Origin: an uncultured bacterium
Lineage (GTDB): Bacteria; Bipolaricaulota; Bipolaricaulia; UBA7950; UBA9294
NCBI GenBank assembly: GCA_903857865.1
Contig: CAIOGO010000009.1
Span: forward strand, 7,419-71,418
DNA: 64,000 nt
Direction of reading: 5' to 3'
A model generated the notes under the pieces. The model was not told the DNA's origin. It ran no database searches and saw only the letters and a list, made by a program, of their open reading frames with translations. The stretch's first letter is position 1. Every line of letters begins with the position of its first letter. Made by a program: the position numbers and the translations under genes. Positions 1 to 9,657 of this stretch are shown piece by piece.

Positions 1-645
1 GACCTGCCGATCTATCTTCTGGTCGACCTCTCGGCCTCGATGCGCTTGGGGACTCCGTCCAAAGCGCGGTACGCCGCTCGCCTGGCCGCAGCCCTCGCCT
101 ACCTCGGGCTGCGCGGACTGGACCGGGTGGGCCTCTATCCGTTTACCGACCGCCTCCTCCCGATCGTCGCCCCGCGCCACGGAATGGGACAGATGACCCA
201 CGTCGTCCACGCGCTCGAACGGATGCCCTCCGCGGGCAAGACGTCGATCGATCGTGCGCTTACGGAGTTCGTCTCCAAGAGCCATGAAAGCGGCCTCGTC
301 TTCCTCCTCTCCGATTTCCTCTCCGACGCCGGCTACGAGGAGGGTCTCTCGCGCCTCTTGCATCGGGGCGACGAAGTCGTGGTGATCCAGATCCTCGGTC
401 CCGAGGAACTCCGGCCGACGATCGAGGGGAGCGTCCTCGTCACCGATGTTGAGACCGCCGGCAAGACCCCCATGGTCATCGGGCGCGGGACGCTCGCGCT
501 CTACGAGCGTCGGCTTGGAGCCTATCTTGCGAAGCTTCGCGCGTACCTCTCCGATCACCGGGTTTCCTACGTCCTCGCCCCGACCGACGTCCCCCTTGAG
601 GTCTTGATCCACGAGCGGCTGCGCGCGGGAGGGATCCTCCAGTGA
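1..645 (+). CDS. DUF58 domain protein, C-terminal part (5' truncated by window)
   Basis: The reading frame is open from base 1, so the start lies upstream of the window; 214 codons are visible. The first residues give a vWA-like metal site (D-L-S-A-S-M, a DxSxS motif), followed by the alternating helix/strand pattern of the C-terminal half of DUF58 proteins. In this family DUF58 proteins usually follow a MoxR AAA ATPase and precede membrane vWA proteins, and the next two genes here fit that. The stop overlaps the GTG start of the next gene (GTGA), so they are translationally coupled. Role inferred: cytoplasmic or membrane-associated partner of a MoxR-type chaperone system. The MoxR gene is presumably just outside the window. 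Confidence 0.8.
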   Translation, partial: DLPIYLLVDLSASMRLGTPSKARYAARLAAALAYLGLRGLDRVGLYPFTDRLLPIVAPRHGMGQMTHVVHALERMPSAGKTSIDRALTEFVSKSHESGLVFLLSDFLSDAGYEEGLSRLLHRGDEVVVIQILGPEELRPTIEGSVLVTDVETAGKTPMVIGRGTLALYERRLGAYLAKLRAYLSDHRVSYVLAPTDVPLEVLIHERLRAGGILQ

Positions 646-2432
646 TCTTCGCGAGCCCCGTGTACCTCTCCCTCCTCGCCCTGGCGGCCGGGATCATCCT
701 CCTCTACTTCCTGCACACGCGTCGCCAACGGCACGAGGTCTCGGCCCTCTTCCTGTGGGAAGAACTCCCGAACGACCCGCGGACGCGCGCCGCGCGGATC
801 CGGGTCCGGATCGATGCCTTGCTCCTCCTGCAGCTCCTCGTCCTCGTCGCGGTGGTCCTTGCCCTCGCTCAACCGGCGTTTCTGACGAAGAAGCCTCGCC
901 TCGCTGGGCTGGCGATCGTTCTGGATGGGAGCGCGAGCCTTCGCGGGCGCAGCGCGGACGGGCGCCTGGCCGCTGACCTCGCCCGGTCGGAGGCCTCGGC
1001 CCTGCTGGATCGCTACCCGACAACGCCCGTCGCTCTCCTCGAACTCTCGACCTCCCCTCGCGTCCTCGCGCCGGTTTCCACTGACCACGAGCGGGTCCGG
1101 CGGGCCATCGCCGCCTGGGAGCCCACCTGGTTCGGGAACGGCACGGGAGAGGATCTCACCGGCCTCCTGGCAAGCCAACGGGGCACCTTCGAGCGGGTCG
1201 TCCTCCTGACCGACGGGCAGCCCGCGTTCTCTCTCCCCGATCTCGAAGTCGTCCCGTTCTCCCCGGGGGAGAACCTCGCGCTCACCGCGTTCAGCGTGCG
1301 TGAGGATCCGAGCGGGATAGGGTCGATCGCCTTTGTGCGCATGCGCAACGACACGCCCTCGTACCGCGAGGTCACCGTGCGCGTGAGCGACGGATCCCGG
1401 CGCATCCTCTTCCCTGCCCTCATCGCGCCCGGCGAAGAGCAGGCCTACGTCCTCCCCTTCCCCACGTCGGTCGGACCGGTCTTCACCGCGACGATCGACG
1501 GCGCGGACACGTTCCCCGCGGACGACTCCCGCCTGTTCAGCCTTGCCCGCCGGACGGAGTGGCGAATCCGGATCGTGGGGCAGATTGACCGCTACCTCCG
1601 CGCTGCCCTGGCCTCCGTCGGCGCCGTCCGCTTCCTCGAGGCGTCCGACCCGACCTCCGCCGATATCAACGTAGCGTACGGCGTTCCCCTCCCGGCGGGT
1701 GTCTCGGGGAGTGTCCTCCTCGTCCACGGCTCTCTCCCCGGGGTTGTCGAGGTCGGGGAGGACCAGGAGGGGGACGCGGGGACCCTTGCCGTCGATGCCC
1801 CCGGAGACCCTCTCCTCGCAAACGTCGATCCGCTCGACTTCGTCGTCCGCCGCGCCCCGGTGGTTCGACCCCTGGCGGCCGGCGTCACCCTCCTCTCTGC
1901 CGGAGGGGAGCCGGTTCTCTGGCGGGCCGACCTGCCGGAGCGACGCGTGGTCCTTCTCGCTCCCGATCCGGTCAAGACGAACCTTCCGTTGACCGTCGAC
2001 TTCCCGATCCTCGTGTGGAATATCCTCCACTGGCTCTCGCTCGCGGATCCGTCCGCCCCGCCTCCCGCCCTGGTCGCTGGCGAGCCGATCCCCTTCGCGC
2101 CGTACGGGGTCCCTGAGCGCCTGAAGGATCCCTCCGGCCACGAGACGGAGATCGACCCCAACTCCGTCGGCTTCCTTGCGAAGGCCCCTGGGATCTACCA
2201 ACTCACCACGTCGTCCGGAGCCTACGCGATCGCCGTGAACGTGGACTGGAACGAGTCGCCTCGCCCCGCAGGCGCGGGAACTGTCGCGCCGCCCGCCCGC
2301 GAGGGGGCCACAAACACTCTCGAGGCTGCCCTGCTCTCTGCGTGGCCGATCGCTGCGGTCCTGGCCCTCGCCCTCCTCGTCCTGGAGAGCGCCATCTATC
2401 AGCGGCCCGGACTTCCGAGGAGGCGAGAGTGA
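642..2432 (+). CDS. BatA-like membrane protein with vWA domain
   Basis: 596 aa. Residues 1-75 form the BatA/aerotolerance N-terminal module: two hydrophobic segments (about 5-22 and 56-75) separated by a short charged loop with the family's W-E-E-L motif. A vWA domain follows, with D-G-S-A-S as the MIDAS-like motif near residue 95. A third hydrophobic segment lies near the C-terminus (about 564-585). The GTG start overlaps the DUF58 stop, and its own stop overlaps the next GTG start. This family is thought to work with MoxR ATPases in envelope or metal-cofactor protein maturation; the substrate here is unknown. Confidence 0.75.
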   Translation: MIFASPVYLSLLALAAGIILLYFLHTRRQRHEVSALFLWEELPNDPRTRAARIRVRIDALLLLQLLVLVAVVLALAQPAFLTKKPRLAGLAIVLDGSASLRGRSADGRLAADLARSEASALLDRYPTTPVALLELSTSPRVLAPVSTDHERVRRAIAAWEPTWFGNGTGEDLTGLLASQRGTFERVVLLTDGQPAFSLPDLEVVPFSPGENLALTAFSVREDPSGIGSIAFVRMRNDTPSYREVTVRVSDGSRRILFPALIAPGEEQAYVLPFPTSVGPVFTATIDGADTFPADDSRLFSLARRTEWRIRIVGQIDRYLRAALASVGAVRFLEASDPTSADINVAYGVPLPAGVSGSVLLVHGSLPGVVEVGEDQEGDAGTLAVDAPGDPLLANVDPLDFVVRRAPVVRPLAAGVTLLSAGGEPVLWRADLPERRVVLLAPDPVKTNLPLTVDFPILVWNILHWLSLADPSAPPPALVAGEPIPFAPYGVPERLKDPSGHETEIDPNSVGFLAKAPGIYQLTTSSGAYAIAVNVDWNESPRPAGAGTVAPPAREGATNTLEAALLSAWPIAAVLALALLVLESAIYQRPGLPRRRE

Positions 2433-4936
2433 TCCGCTTCGCGACCCCGCTCGTCCTTCTCGCCCTCCCAGCGCTTGCCGTTCTACTCTTCCTCGGCCGA
2501 AACCGCCTGCGCGAGCTCGTCCTCCCCGCCCTCGCTGTGCTCGTCCTTATCGTGGCCCTGGCGGGACCTGAGCTGCGGCAAGAGGAGCGCCAGGAGAACG
2601 TCTACATCCTTCTCGATTGCTCTCCGAGCGTCACCGCCGCCGTTGCGGAAGGCGAGGTGGAGGATGCCTTGGCTTCCATCCGCGCGGCGAACCCGGGCCA
2701 ACGATTCGGGACGGTCTCCTTCGCCTCGCGGGCGACGATCTCCGATCCCCTCTCCGACGAGTCGATCCCCTTTGCCCTCCTCTCCGAGATCCGTGATCTT
2801 GGGGCACGGACGGACCTCGCCCCCGCCGTGAGCCTTGCCCTCGCCGCGCTGCCCGAGGGGGGCGCGAACCAGATCGTCCTTGCGAGCGACGGGCGGATCA
2901 CGGATGGCCTGCTCGAGGCCGTGAGCGCGGCGCGCGCGGCGAACGTGCCCATCTCCGCTCTCCCCCTCGGCCAGACTGTCGGGGCCGACGCCTCCCTCGT
3001 CCGCCTCGAGATTCCCGCTCGCGTGGAGGTGGGTCGGCCCTTCCAGGTTGTGGTCAGCATCGAGTCCTCGACGCCCGGAGAGGCGATCCTCGCCCTCTAC
3101 CGCAACGGCGAACTCGTCTCATCCACCCCCATCTCTCTGGAGGACAAGCTCTCCCGCTTCCAGATCCCGGACACCCTCAGTTCGGTCGGCGCTCAGACCT
3201 ACCGTGCGGCGGTGAAACGTTCTGGAGACCCGATCCCGGAGAACGACTCCCTCTCCGTCTTCGCCCAGACCGGCCCCCATCCTCCGCTCCTCGTCGTCTC
3301 GCCGGGGGCCTCCAGCGCCCTTGTCGCCCTCCTCGCGGCCTCCGGGAAGCCCTACACGGCGAGCCCGGTCGTCCCCCCACTTGGGGAGCTCGCCGACTAC
3401 CGCGAGATCCTCCTCACGGGACTCCCCCTGAGTGGACTCGCGTACGACGACATCGAAACGCTGCGCTCCTTCGTCACGGATCTCGGCGGTGGCCTCCTCA
3501 TCGCCGAGGGCGAAGCGGAACTCCGCGGGATCCGGGGTGGCGGAATTGAGGATCTCCTTCCCGTCTCCTACACGCTTCCCCAGCGAGCGGAGCAGGCGAG
3601 CCTCGCCGTCGTCTACCTCCTCGACCGCTCGGCGAGCATGCTCGGGCACGCTGAAGGCGCCGTGAAGATCGACGTCGTGAAAGAGGCGGCCGCCGCCAGT
3701 GTCAGCCTCCTCGACCCTGACGCCTTGGCCGGAGTCGTCGCCTTCGACCGGAACTTCAAGTGGCTCCGACCCGTCGCCCCAGTCCTCGACGGGCGCGAGA
3801 TCTACGAGTCGCTCCGGACGCTCGAGGCGAGCGGGGGGACCGACATCTACTACCCGACGGTCGCCGCGCTCGACGCCCTCGAGCAGGTCTCGGCGCGCGT
3901 CAAGCACATCCTCATCCTCTCCGACGGCAAGACGGTCGACGAGCCCCGTGACTGGGATGGCCTTTTCGCCCATCTGGAGGCGCAGTCCGGCGTCCACCTC
4001 TCCGTGATCGCCGTCGGCCCCCAGCCAAACCGCCCGCTCCTCGACCGCCTGGCTGAGGCCGGGCACGGGTCGGTCTACGTCGCGGCGGACTTCTCGACCC
4101 TCCCGCAGGTCTCGATGGAGGCGACCCAGCGCCTCTCGCGGAGCCGCTTCGTGACCGAAGAGACACCGGTGGCCGGCCCGCTGGCGGCCGGGGACCTCGC
4201 CGCGATCCCGTCGCTTCAGGGCTATGCCCTGACCTACCCCCGTCCGACGGCCGAGGTCCTCCTCTCAGCGGGGAATGACCCGATTCTTGCCCGCTGGCGG
4301 CTTGGCCTGGGGCGGGCCGGCGTCCTGAACACCGATCTCGCCGGGATGTGGTCGCGCGACTGGCTCTCCTGGAGCCGTGCCCCTCTTCTCCTCGAGGCCG
4401 TGCTCGGGAGCGTCGAGGCCGAGACCTGGGTCGCCCAGGGCCTTCGGCCGTCCACCGAGGTCGGGGAGTTCGGCGTTCACGTGCGTGTCGAGGCGCGGGA
4501 GTCCGACGGGGCCTTCGCCGACTTCCTCGACCTCGAGGCCGTTCTCCTCCCTGGCGGTACGGTCACTCGGCTCGAGCAAACGAGCGTCGGCCTCTACGAG
4601 GCGACGCTCCCCGCTCTCGCGGAGGGAGGCTACGCCTTGAGAGTCGTCGACCGGACGCGAGATCGGGTCGCCCTCCTCCCCTTCTCCGTCCCCTACCCGG
4701 AGGAGTACCGCCAGACCGGCGTCGACGAGGCGACCCTCCGCGCAGTCGCCCGAGCGACCGGCGGGCGCCTCCTCGTGGACGAGGTCCTCCCCAAACCGTC
4801 CGCCGCCTCGGCGAACCTCTCCTACGTTCCCATTCACCAGCAAGCTCTTCTCCTCTCCCTCGCCCTCTTCCTCCTCGAGCTCGGACGTCGGAAGCTCCCT
4901 CGTCGCCCGACGAGGCCGACACCGCGGGCCGACTGA
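2429..4936 (+). CDS. large membrane protein with two vWA domains flanking a glutamine-amidotransferase-like region
   Basis: 835 aa from the GTG at 2429, chosen because it overlaps the previous stop and follows a GGAGG-like site. Two N-terminal membrane helices (about 4-22 and 28-45) are followed by a first, probably degenerate vWA domain (D-C-S-P-S near residue 54). A middle region (about 285-385) resembles the GATase-1-like domain of such proteins. A second vWA domain (about 395-590) carries a complete D-R-S-A-S MIDAS motif. A last helix lies close to the C-terminus (about 807-823). It is the third gene of the MoxR/DUF58-type operon. The family is common in deep-branching bacteria but has no settled biochemical function. 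Confidence 0.7.
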   Translation: MIRFATPLVLLALPALAVLLFLGRNRLRELVLPALAVLVLIVALAGPELRQEERQENVYILLDCSPSVTAAVAEGEVEDALASIRAANPGQRFGTVSFASRATISDPLSDESIPFALLSEIRDLGARTDLAPAVSLALAALPEGGANQIVLASDGRITDGLLEAVSAARAANVPISALPLGQTVGADASLVRLEIPARVEVGRPFQVVVSIESSTPGEAILALYRNGELVSSTPISLEDKLSRFQIPDTLSSVGAQTYRAAVKRSGDPIPENDSLSVFAQTGPHPPLLVVSPGASSALVALLAASGKPYTASPVVPPLGELADYREILLTGLPLSGLAYDDIETLRSFVTDLGGGLLIAEGEAELRGIRGGGIEDLLPVSYTLPQRAEQASLAVVYLLDRSASMLGHAEGAVKIDVVKEAAAASVSLLDPDALAGVVAFDRNFKWLRPVAPVLDGREIYESLRTLEASGGTDIYYPTVAALDALEQVSARVKHILILSDGKTVDEPRDWDGLFAHLEAQSGVHLSVIAVGPQPNRPLLDRLAEAGHGSVYVAADFSTLPQVSMEATQRLSRSRFVTEETPVAGPLAAGDLAAIPSLQGYALTYPRPTAEVLLSAGNDPILARWRLGLGRAGVLNTDLAGMWSRDWLSWSRAPLLLEAVLGSVEAETWVAQGLRPSTEVGEFGVHVRVEARESDGAFADFLDLEAVLLPGGTVTRLEQTSVGLYEATLPALAEGGYALRVVDRTRDRVALLPFSVPYPEEYRQTGVDEATLRAVARATGGRLLVDEVLPKPSAASANLSYVPIHQQALLLSLALFLLELGRRKLPRRPTRPTPRAD

Positions 4937-5124
4937 GTCGGGTTCAAGCGACGGCAGGAGCGTTCTTCCCGGCCTCGTTTCAGCCGCTCGGAGGGCCCCG
5001 CGCGGGCGGGTCGCACACAGTCGCCGCCTTAGAGGCTTCCCGAGTCCAGGTGGACTCTTGGCGGTGTCCACGGGTGTTCAGACTGAGACGTGAACGGGAT
5101 CCTTGGCGAGCGATACTCCTGACT

Positions 5125-5610
5125 CTAGCGCCGCTTGTAGGCAGCCAGGCCTTCTCGCGCAGCGTCCATCTTCGCAGCGGCGGAGTTCCAGAGGATGCGA
5201 ATCGCATAGTCCGCGTCCGTGTCTTCCATGGCGAACTCGGGATGGACAGCTTTGAACTTGCGCCATGCACATTCTTCGCACTCGTCGAACTTCGTCCCCC
5301 AGGCACGCATGGCGTTCTGGTATGCGTAGAGCGCCTCCGCAAGATGAGAAGCGACTTCGCGAGCCTCGTCGTCCTCAGGCTCGTAGGCCATGAGGGCAGT
5401 GGAGGCGCTGGGAACCCGCTGTGCGTAGTCCGCGTAGGGCACGCCCGTTTTCGTGGCGGACTCGACCGCGGCAACCGCGTCATATGCCGCTTGGAGCTTA
5501 TCAAGACGCTGCGCCCGGTCGGCAGCAGCACGATTCTGCTTGGTGCAGGCAGTGACAAGGCACGCCAGGCAAAGAATGACTACCCCCACAACAAACAGCC
5601 GCCGTTGCAT
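5125..5610 (-). CDS. small predicted lipoprotein of unknown function
   Basis: 161 aa. The N-terminus is a lipoprotein signal: M-Q-R-R, a hydrophobic core, then the lipobox L-V-T-A-C with the acylated Cys at 22. The mature part is mostly helical, rich in Ala and acidic residues, with a C-E-E-C pair in the middle. A good ribosome site (AGGAGG, 5622-5627 on the minus strand) precedes the ATG. It stands alone: the neighbour on the right reads in the same direction but ends about 320 bases upstream of this start. I do not recognise the mature domain. Confidence 0.75.
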   Translation of the reverse strand: MQRRLFVVGVVILCLACLVTACTKQNRAAADRAQRLDKLQAAYDAVAAVESATKTGVPYADYAQRVPSASTALMAYEPEDDEAREVASHLAEALYAYQNAMRAWGTKFDECEECAWRKFKAVHPEFAMEDTDADYAIRILWNSAAAKMDAAREGLAAYKRR

Positions 5611-5928
5611 CTGATCGCTCCTCCTGAGCAGGGTGATGCATCCAGCCTACGAGAATTGCGTTGCTGAAGCAAGATCTATAGGCCACGGGTCTCTTGGTGG
5701 ACTCCTGAGAGTGTTGCTCCGGTCACTCTTTCCTTTCTCCCAACCTCCAACCGTCGCCGACTGCAAGCACTTCTGTGAACCTGGACACACTCGTGCATAC
5801 CGATCCCGCTTCTGCTGCAGACCCGGTTACGTGCGGCAAGAAGAACCCAGCAGCTAAGCTTGGCTGTGGCCTCCAAGCTCCCGAAGCGTCGGGAGAAGGG
5901 GCTTTCCGGGCGCAGCAGCAATTGCTGG
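5611..5928. other. 318-bp intergenic region, no gene seen
   Basis: Lies between the lipoprotein start and the end of the peptide permease gene, both on the minus strand. Apart from the lipoprotein ribosome binding site and the hairpin at 5878-5895, I see no coding pattern, no RNA gene and no convincing -35/-10 pair. Confidence 0.6.
5878..5895 (-). terminator. candidate terminator hairpin of the first peptide ABC operon
   Basis: Perfect 7-bp stem (CTCCCGA / TCGGGAG) with a 4-nt loop, about 34 bases past the permease stop codon. There is no long T-run after it, so it may be a weak or Rho-assisted stop or a 3'-end stabiliser. Confidence 0.45.
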
Positions 5929-6891
5929 CTAGCGCCGCGTCTGGCGCGGATCGAAGGCGTCGCGGACCCCATCGCCGAGGAAGTTGAACGCGAACAGGGT
6001 GATCGAGATCGCGAGGGCCGGCCACAGGACGAGATGGAAATGCGACCGCATCGCGACATACCCCTCGGAGAGCATCATCCCCCAACTCGGGGTCGGCGGG
6101 TTCACCCCCAGGCCGATGAAGGAGAGGAAGGCCTCGTATAGGATGAATCCTGGGATCTGGAGCGCCTGAGCGACGATGGCCGGGCCGAGGACGTTGGGAA
6201 GGACGTGACGGCGCAGGATCTGGGAGCGCGGCGTCCCGACCGCCCGCGCCGCCTCAACGTAGTCCTTTCCGCGCACGGAGAGGACCATCCCGCGGACCAG
6301 TCGCGCCATCCCGAGCCACGAGGTGAGTCCGATCCCGAGGAAGATGAAGAACATCCCGCCCGTTGCCCGGTCGATGTTCGAGAGGGCGCCCCGGAATCCC
6401 CCTTCGGCGACGCCGGAGACAGAGAAGCTCGACTTGAAGAAGACCATGAGGAGGATAATGAGGAGAAGGGTGGGGAAGGAATACATGATGTCGACGAAGC
6501 GCATCATGATGTTGTCCGTCTTCCCGCCGAAGAACCCCGCGATAAGGCCGAAGGTCACGCCGATGACGAAGGCCGTGAGCGCGCCGATGAGCCCCGCGGA
6601 GAGGGAGATCCGCGCCCCGAAGATGAGACGAGACAGCATGTCCCGCCCCATGAAGTCGCACCCGAGGGGGTGGGCCGCACTAGGCCCAGCGTAGTTGTTC
6701 CTGATGTTCCCCTCCGTGATGCTGTAGGGCGCGACGAAGTCGGCGAAGACCGCTGCTAGGACGATGACGAGAAGGATGGCCCCGCCCGCTACGGCAGCCC
6801 GGTTCTTCAAGAGCCGGCGCATGGCGTCCCGCCCCAGGCTTCGCGGCTTGTCCGAGGTTTGTTCACCCGATTGCGGTTTGCGGCGGGCCAT
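5929..6891 (-). CDS. peptide ABC transporter permease (OppC/DppC type)
   Basis: 320 aa from the ATG at 6891, preceded by a G-rich site; an upstream ATG at 6936 would overlap the previous gene by 26 bases and is less likely. It has the OppC N-terminal tail, a first transmembrane helix, the family motif H-P-L-G-C-D-x-x-G-R-D near residues 75-85, then five more helices. The cytoplasmic EAA loop (E-A-A-R-A-V-G-T) that contacts the ATPase is present. Third gene of the operon binding protein - OppB - OppC. No ATPase genes follow, so it may share the OppD/OppF encoded at 15.6-17.6 kb. Substrate inferred as peptides; dipeptide, nickel or sugar relatives cannot be excluded. Confidence 0.88.
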   Translation of the reverse strand: MARRKPQSGEQTSDKPRSLGRDAMRRLLKNRAAVAGGAILLVIVLAAVFADFVAPYSITEGNIRNNYAGPSAAHPLGCDFMGRDMLSRLIFGARISLSAGLIGALTAFVIGVTFGLIAGFFGGKTDNIMMRFVDIMYSFPTLLLIILLMVFFKSSFSVSGVAEGGFRGALSNIDRATGGMFFIFLGIGLTSWLGMARLVRGMVLSVRGKDYVEAARAVGTPRSQILRRHVLPNVLGPAIVAQALQIPGFILYEAFLSFIGLGVNPPTPSWGMMLSEGYVAMRSHFHLVLWPALAISITLFAFNFLGDGVRDAFDPRQTRR

Positions 6892-6910
6892 ACCGTCTCC
6901 CCCTTTCTTC

Positions 6911-7828
6911 CTAGTTGTAGCGGATCCGTGGGTCAAGCAGGGCGTAGCTGATGTCCACGAGGAGGTTCATAAGGATGATGAGTAGGGCGAAGATGAGCGT
7001 CGTCGCCATGATCACCGGGTAGTCGCGGTTCCCAATGCTCGTGACATAGTACTTGCCGATGCCCGGGATGCCGAAGATCTGTTCCACAACGAGAGAACCC
7101 GTAAGGATGTCCGCGAACGCGGGGCCGGCGATCGTGGTCACTGGGATGAGGGCGTTGCGGAAAGCGTGCTTCAGGTTGACGACCGACTCCCGTATGCCCT
7201 TAGCGCGAGCGGTGACGATGTACTCCTCACGAGTGACCTGAAGCATCGAGGCGCGGGTGATCCGCGCGAAGCGAGAGAGGTAGAACGTCGACAGGGTGAG
7301 GGCTGGGAGGATGATGTGCGCCGGCGTTCCCCACGTCGCGACCGGGAGCCACTTGAGCTTGAGGGCGAAGATCCAGATCAGGAACGGTCCGAGGGCGATG
7401 CTGGGAATGGACACGCCCAACATCGCCACCACCATCGAGGAGTGATCGATCAGAGTGTTCTGCTTGACCGCAGAAAGGATGCCGAGAGGAATCCCTAGAC
7501 ACGCTGCGAACACGAAAGCGACCGCACCTAGGGTCATGGTGACGGGCCACTGCTGCGCCAGGATCTCGTTCACGGTCCGTGCGCGATAGGCAATCGACGG
7601 GCCGAAGTCGAGGCGGATGAAGCCCCACATGTATTCGCCGTACTGTTTCCAGAGAGGGTCGTCAAGGTGGTACTTCGCCTCGAGGTTCTTCTGGATCGCC
7701 GCCGGCAGCGCTCTCTCCCGGGTAAATGGGCTACCCGGCACAGAGTGCATCAGGATGAACGTCAGCGCCGACACGACGAAGATGACCGGGATCGTCCACA
7801 GCATCCGCCGCAGGATAAACTGGAACAT
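6911..7828 (-). CDS. peptide ABC transporter permease (OppB/DppB type)
   Basis: 305 aa, the usual family length. N-terminal helix followed by the motif P-G-S-P-F and a periplasmic loop, five further membrane helices, and an EAA loop (reading T-A-R-A-K-G). The C-terminus ends in the typical L-D-P-R-I-R-Y-N. It pairs with the OppC-type permease 20 bases downstream. A long GC hairpin separates it from the binding-protein gene upstream. Confidence 0.88.
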   Translation of the reverse strand: MFQFILRRMLWTIPVIFVVSALTFILMHSVPGSPFTRERALPAAIQKNLEAKYHLDDPLWKQYGEYMWGFIRLDFGPSIAYRARTVNEILAQQWPVTMTLGAVAFVFAACLGIPLGILSAVKQNTLIDHSSMVVAMLGVSIPSIALGPFLIWIFALKLKWLPVATWGTPAHIILPALTLSTFYLSRFARITRASMLQVTREEYIVTARAKGIRESVVNLKHAFRNALIPVTTIAGPAFADILTGSLVVEQIFGIPGIGKYYVTSIGNRDYPVIMATTLIFALLIILMNLLVDISYALLDPRIRYN

Positions 7829-7854
7829 CTAGAACTCCCTCCCTCAGAGAGATA

Positions 7855-7880
7855 GGGGGGGGCGGGACGACGCCCCCCCC
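7855..7880 (-). promoter_or_regulatory. intercistronic GC hairpin between binding-protein and permease genes
   Basis: Perfect 10-bp stem GGGGGGGGCG / CGCCCCCCCC with a 6-nt loop, in the 80-bp gap between the binding-protein stop and the permease start. There is no following U-run. In transporter operons such stems usually protect the upstream mRNA segment and allow more binding protein than permease to be made; that role is inferred here. Confidence 0.6.
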
Positions 7881-7908
7881 TGTTACGGCTCTAGTACCTC
7901 CGGCGACC

Positions 7909-9513
7909 CTAATGGTCGAGGATGTCCCAGTTCTTCCACGATTCGCCGCCGATGGCAGCGAACGTCCGCACGACATAAGGCTTCGTCAACTGGTTGAAGG
8001 TGTAGAAGTAGATCGGAATGAACGCGACGTCCGTGTCGCAGATCAGGATCTCGGCCTGCTTGTAGAGGTCAAGACGCACAGCCGGATCCAACTCCACGGC
8101 CGCCTGCTCGACGAGCGCGTCGAACGCGGGGCTGTTGTACTTCTCGTAGTTATTTCCCGACCCCGAATGGAAGACGTCGTTCATCCAGTTGTTGCCGTCC
8201 GGGTAGTCCGCGCACCAACCCATGCGGAAGACCTGCGGCGCGTCGGCGGAGCAGGTGGCGAGGTAGACGCCCCACTCCTGGTTCGTGATGTTGATCTTGA
8301 TCCCGAGGGTGTCCATCCAGCCCTGACCGATGAACTGCGCGATCTTCATGTGCGCCTGGCTGGTGTTCACCATCAACGTGACCTCGGGGAAGCCCACGCC
8401 GCCCGGATACCCGGCGTCGGCGAGGTACTGCTTCGCTGCCTCAGGGTCGTACGGATACCCAATCCCGAGGGAGACGCCGTCCACGTACCCGAAGATTCCG
8501 GGCGGGGTCCAGGTCTGGGCCGGCTTCTGGTTCCCCTTCAGGACGTAGTCAATCAGGGACTGCCGGTCGACCGACGAGGCGAGGGCCTTGCGAACGAGGA
8601 TGTTGTCAAGCGGCGGCTTCGCGGAGTTAAGCCCGTAGCGGTACGTGCAGAGGCGCGGGGCCTGCTGGAGCTCCAGAGATAGGACGGGATCGGACTTAAT
8701 CCGGTCCATGTCCTCGAGCGGCGGGGTGTCGTCGACATCGAGAACTCCTGCCTCGTACATCGCCATGGCCGTCGACGCCTCGTTGACCATGGTGCAGTAG
8801 ACCTCGTCGATCTTGACGCTAGCCACGTCGTAGTAGGCGACGTTCTTCACGAGCACCAGGTGATCCTCGTGCACCCACTCACCGAGGACGTACGGGCCGT
8901 TGGTGACGATATTCGCCGCCTCTGTCCACTTATCCCCGTACCTCTCGATTGCAACCTGGGGCAGCGGAGCGCAGAGCCAGAGCGCGGCCATGGTTGGGAA
9001 GTACCCAGCCGGGAAGTTGAGGGTGATGGCCACCGTGTGGTTATCGAGGGCCTTAACCCCTACGTCATCCGCGCTCCCAACACCGGTGTTGTACGCCTCC
9101 GCGCCCTTGATGAGGTAGAGGACGTACGCGTACTCGGATGCCGTTTCCGGGGCGAGGAGCCGCTTGATCCCGTATTCGACGTCCCCCGCGGTAACTGGGA
9201 TTCCGCTCAGCGTCCAGTTCCGGTCCGTCCAGTAGACGTCGCTTCGAAGGTGGAAGGTCCAGGTGACTGTCGCCGCGTCGAATTCCCAGCTCGTCGCGAG
9301 ATCCGGGAGGACGGCCATCGTCGCGTCGTCGAACTGGCAGAGGCTGATGAACATCGCCTTGAGGATCTGATGAGATGTCGTATCCGTCGCCAAGCTTGGA
9401 TCGAGGGATGGAGGTTCGGTCGCGAGGTTCCAGTGAAGCGTCTTCGCTTGTCCGGCAACTACAACGCCGGCAAGCAGCGCCACGACGAGAGCAAAGAGCC
9501 ACAGTTTCTTCAC
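7909..9513 (-). CDS. ABC transporter substrate-binding protein, family 5 (peptide-type)
   Basis: 534 aa, normal for the family. A cleavable signal peptide (about 1-23, ending V-A-G-Q-A) precedes the family-5 opening motif L-H-W-N-L-A-T-E-P-P-S-L-D-P. The characteristic G-T/N-G-P-Y-like stretch (T-N-G-P-Y-V-L) and the D-x-P-D-G-N-N region are present. No lipobox, so probably soluble in the periplasm or otherwise tethered. A strong AGGAGG site precedes the ATG. First gene of the minus-strand operon, expressed from the promoter at 9658-9686. Confidence 0.9.
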   Translation of the reverse strand: MKKLWLFALVVALLAGVVVAGQAKTLHWNLATEPPSLDPSLATDTTSHQILKAMFISLCQFDDATMAVLPDLATSWEFDAATVTWTFHLRSDVYWTDRNWTLSGIPVTAGDVEYGIKRLLAPETASEYAYVLYLIKGAEAYNTGVGSADDVGVKALDNHTVAITLNFPAGYFPTMAALWLCAPLPQVAIERYGDKWTEAANIVTNGPYVLGEWVHEDHLVLVKNVAYYDVASVKIDEVYCTMVNEASTAMAMYEAGVLDVDDTPPLEDMDRIKSDPVLSLELQQAPRLCTYRYGLNSAKPPLDNILVRKALASSVDRQSLIDYVLKGNQKPAQTWTPPGIFGYVDGVSLGIGYPYDPEAAKQYLADAGYPGGVGFPEVTLMVNTSQAHMKIAQFIGQGWMDTLGIKINITNQEWGVYLATCSADAPQVFRMGWCADYPDGNNWMNDVFHSGSGNNYEKYNSPAFDALVEQAAVELDPAVRLDLYKQAEILICDTDVAFIPIYFYTFNQLTKPYVVRTFAAIGGESWKNWDILDH

Positions 9514-9657
9514 AGCTTTCCTCCTTGGTTGTCACCGCTAACGCCGCATCCAAGGAGAGGAAGCCTTCCGCCGCCATCCCGGCTGCGCCGTTCAGCACTT
9601 CACTGCAAGGCTCCCGCTGGGAACCTTGCTACATCGATCCAACAGAGAGGCGAGATT

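Noticed and set aside
567-2201. Long open frame antisense to the BatA-like gene
   Set aside because: Arg/Gly/Asp-rich low-complexity translation with no ribosome site; typical shadow of a GC-rich gene on the other strand.
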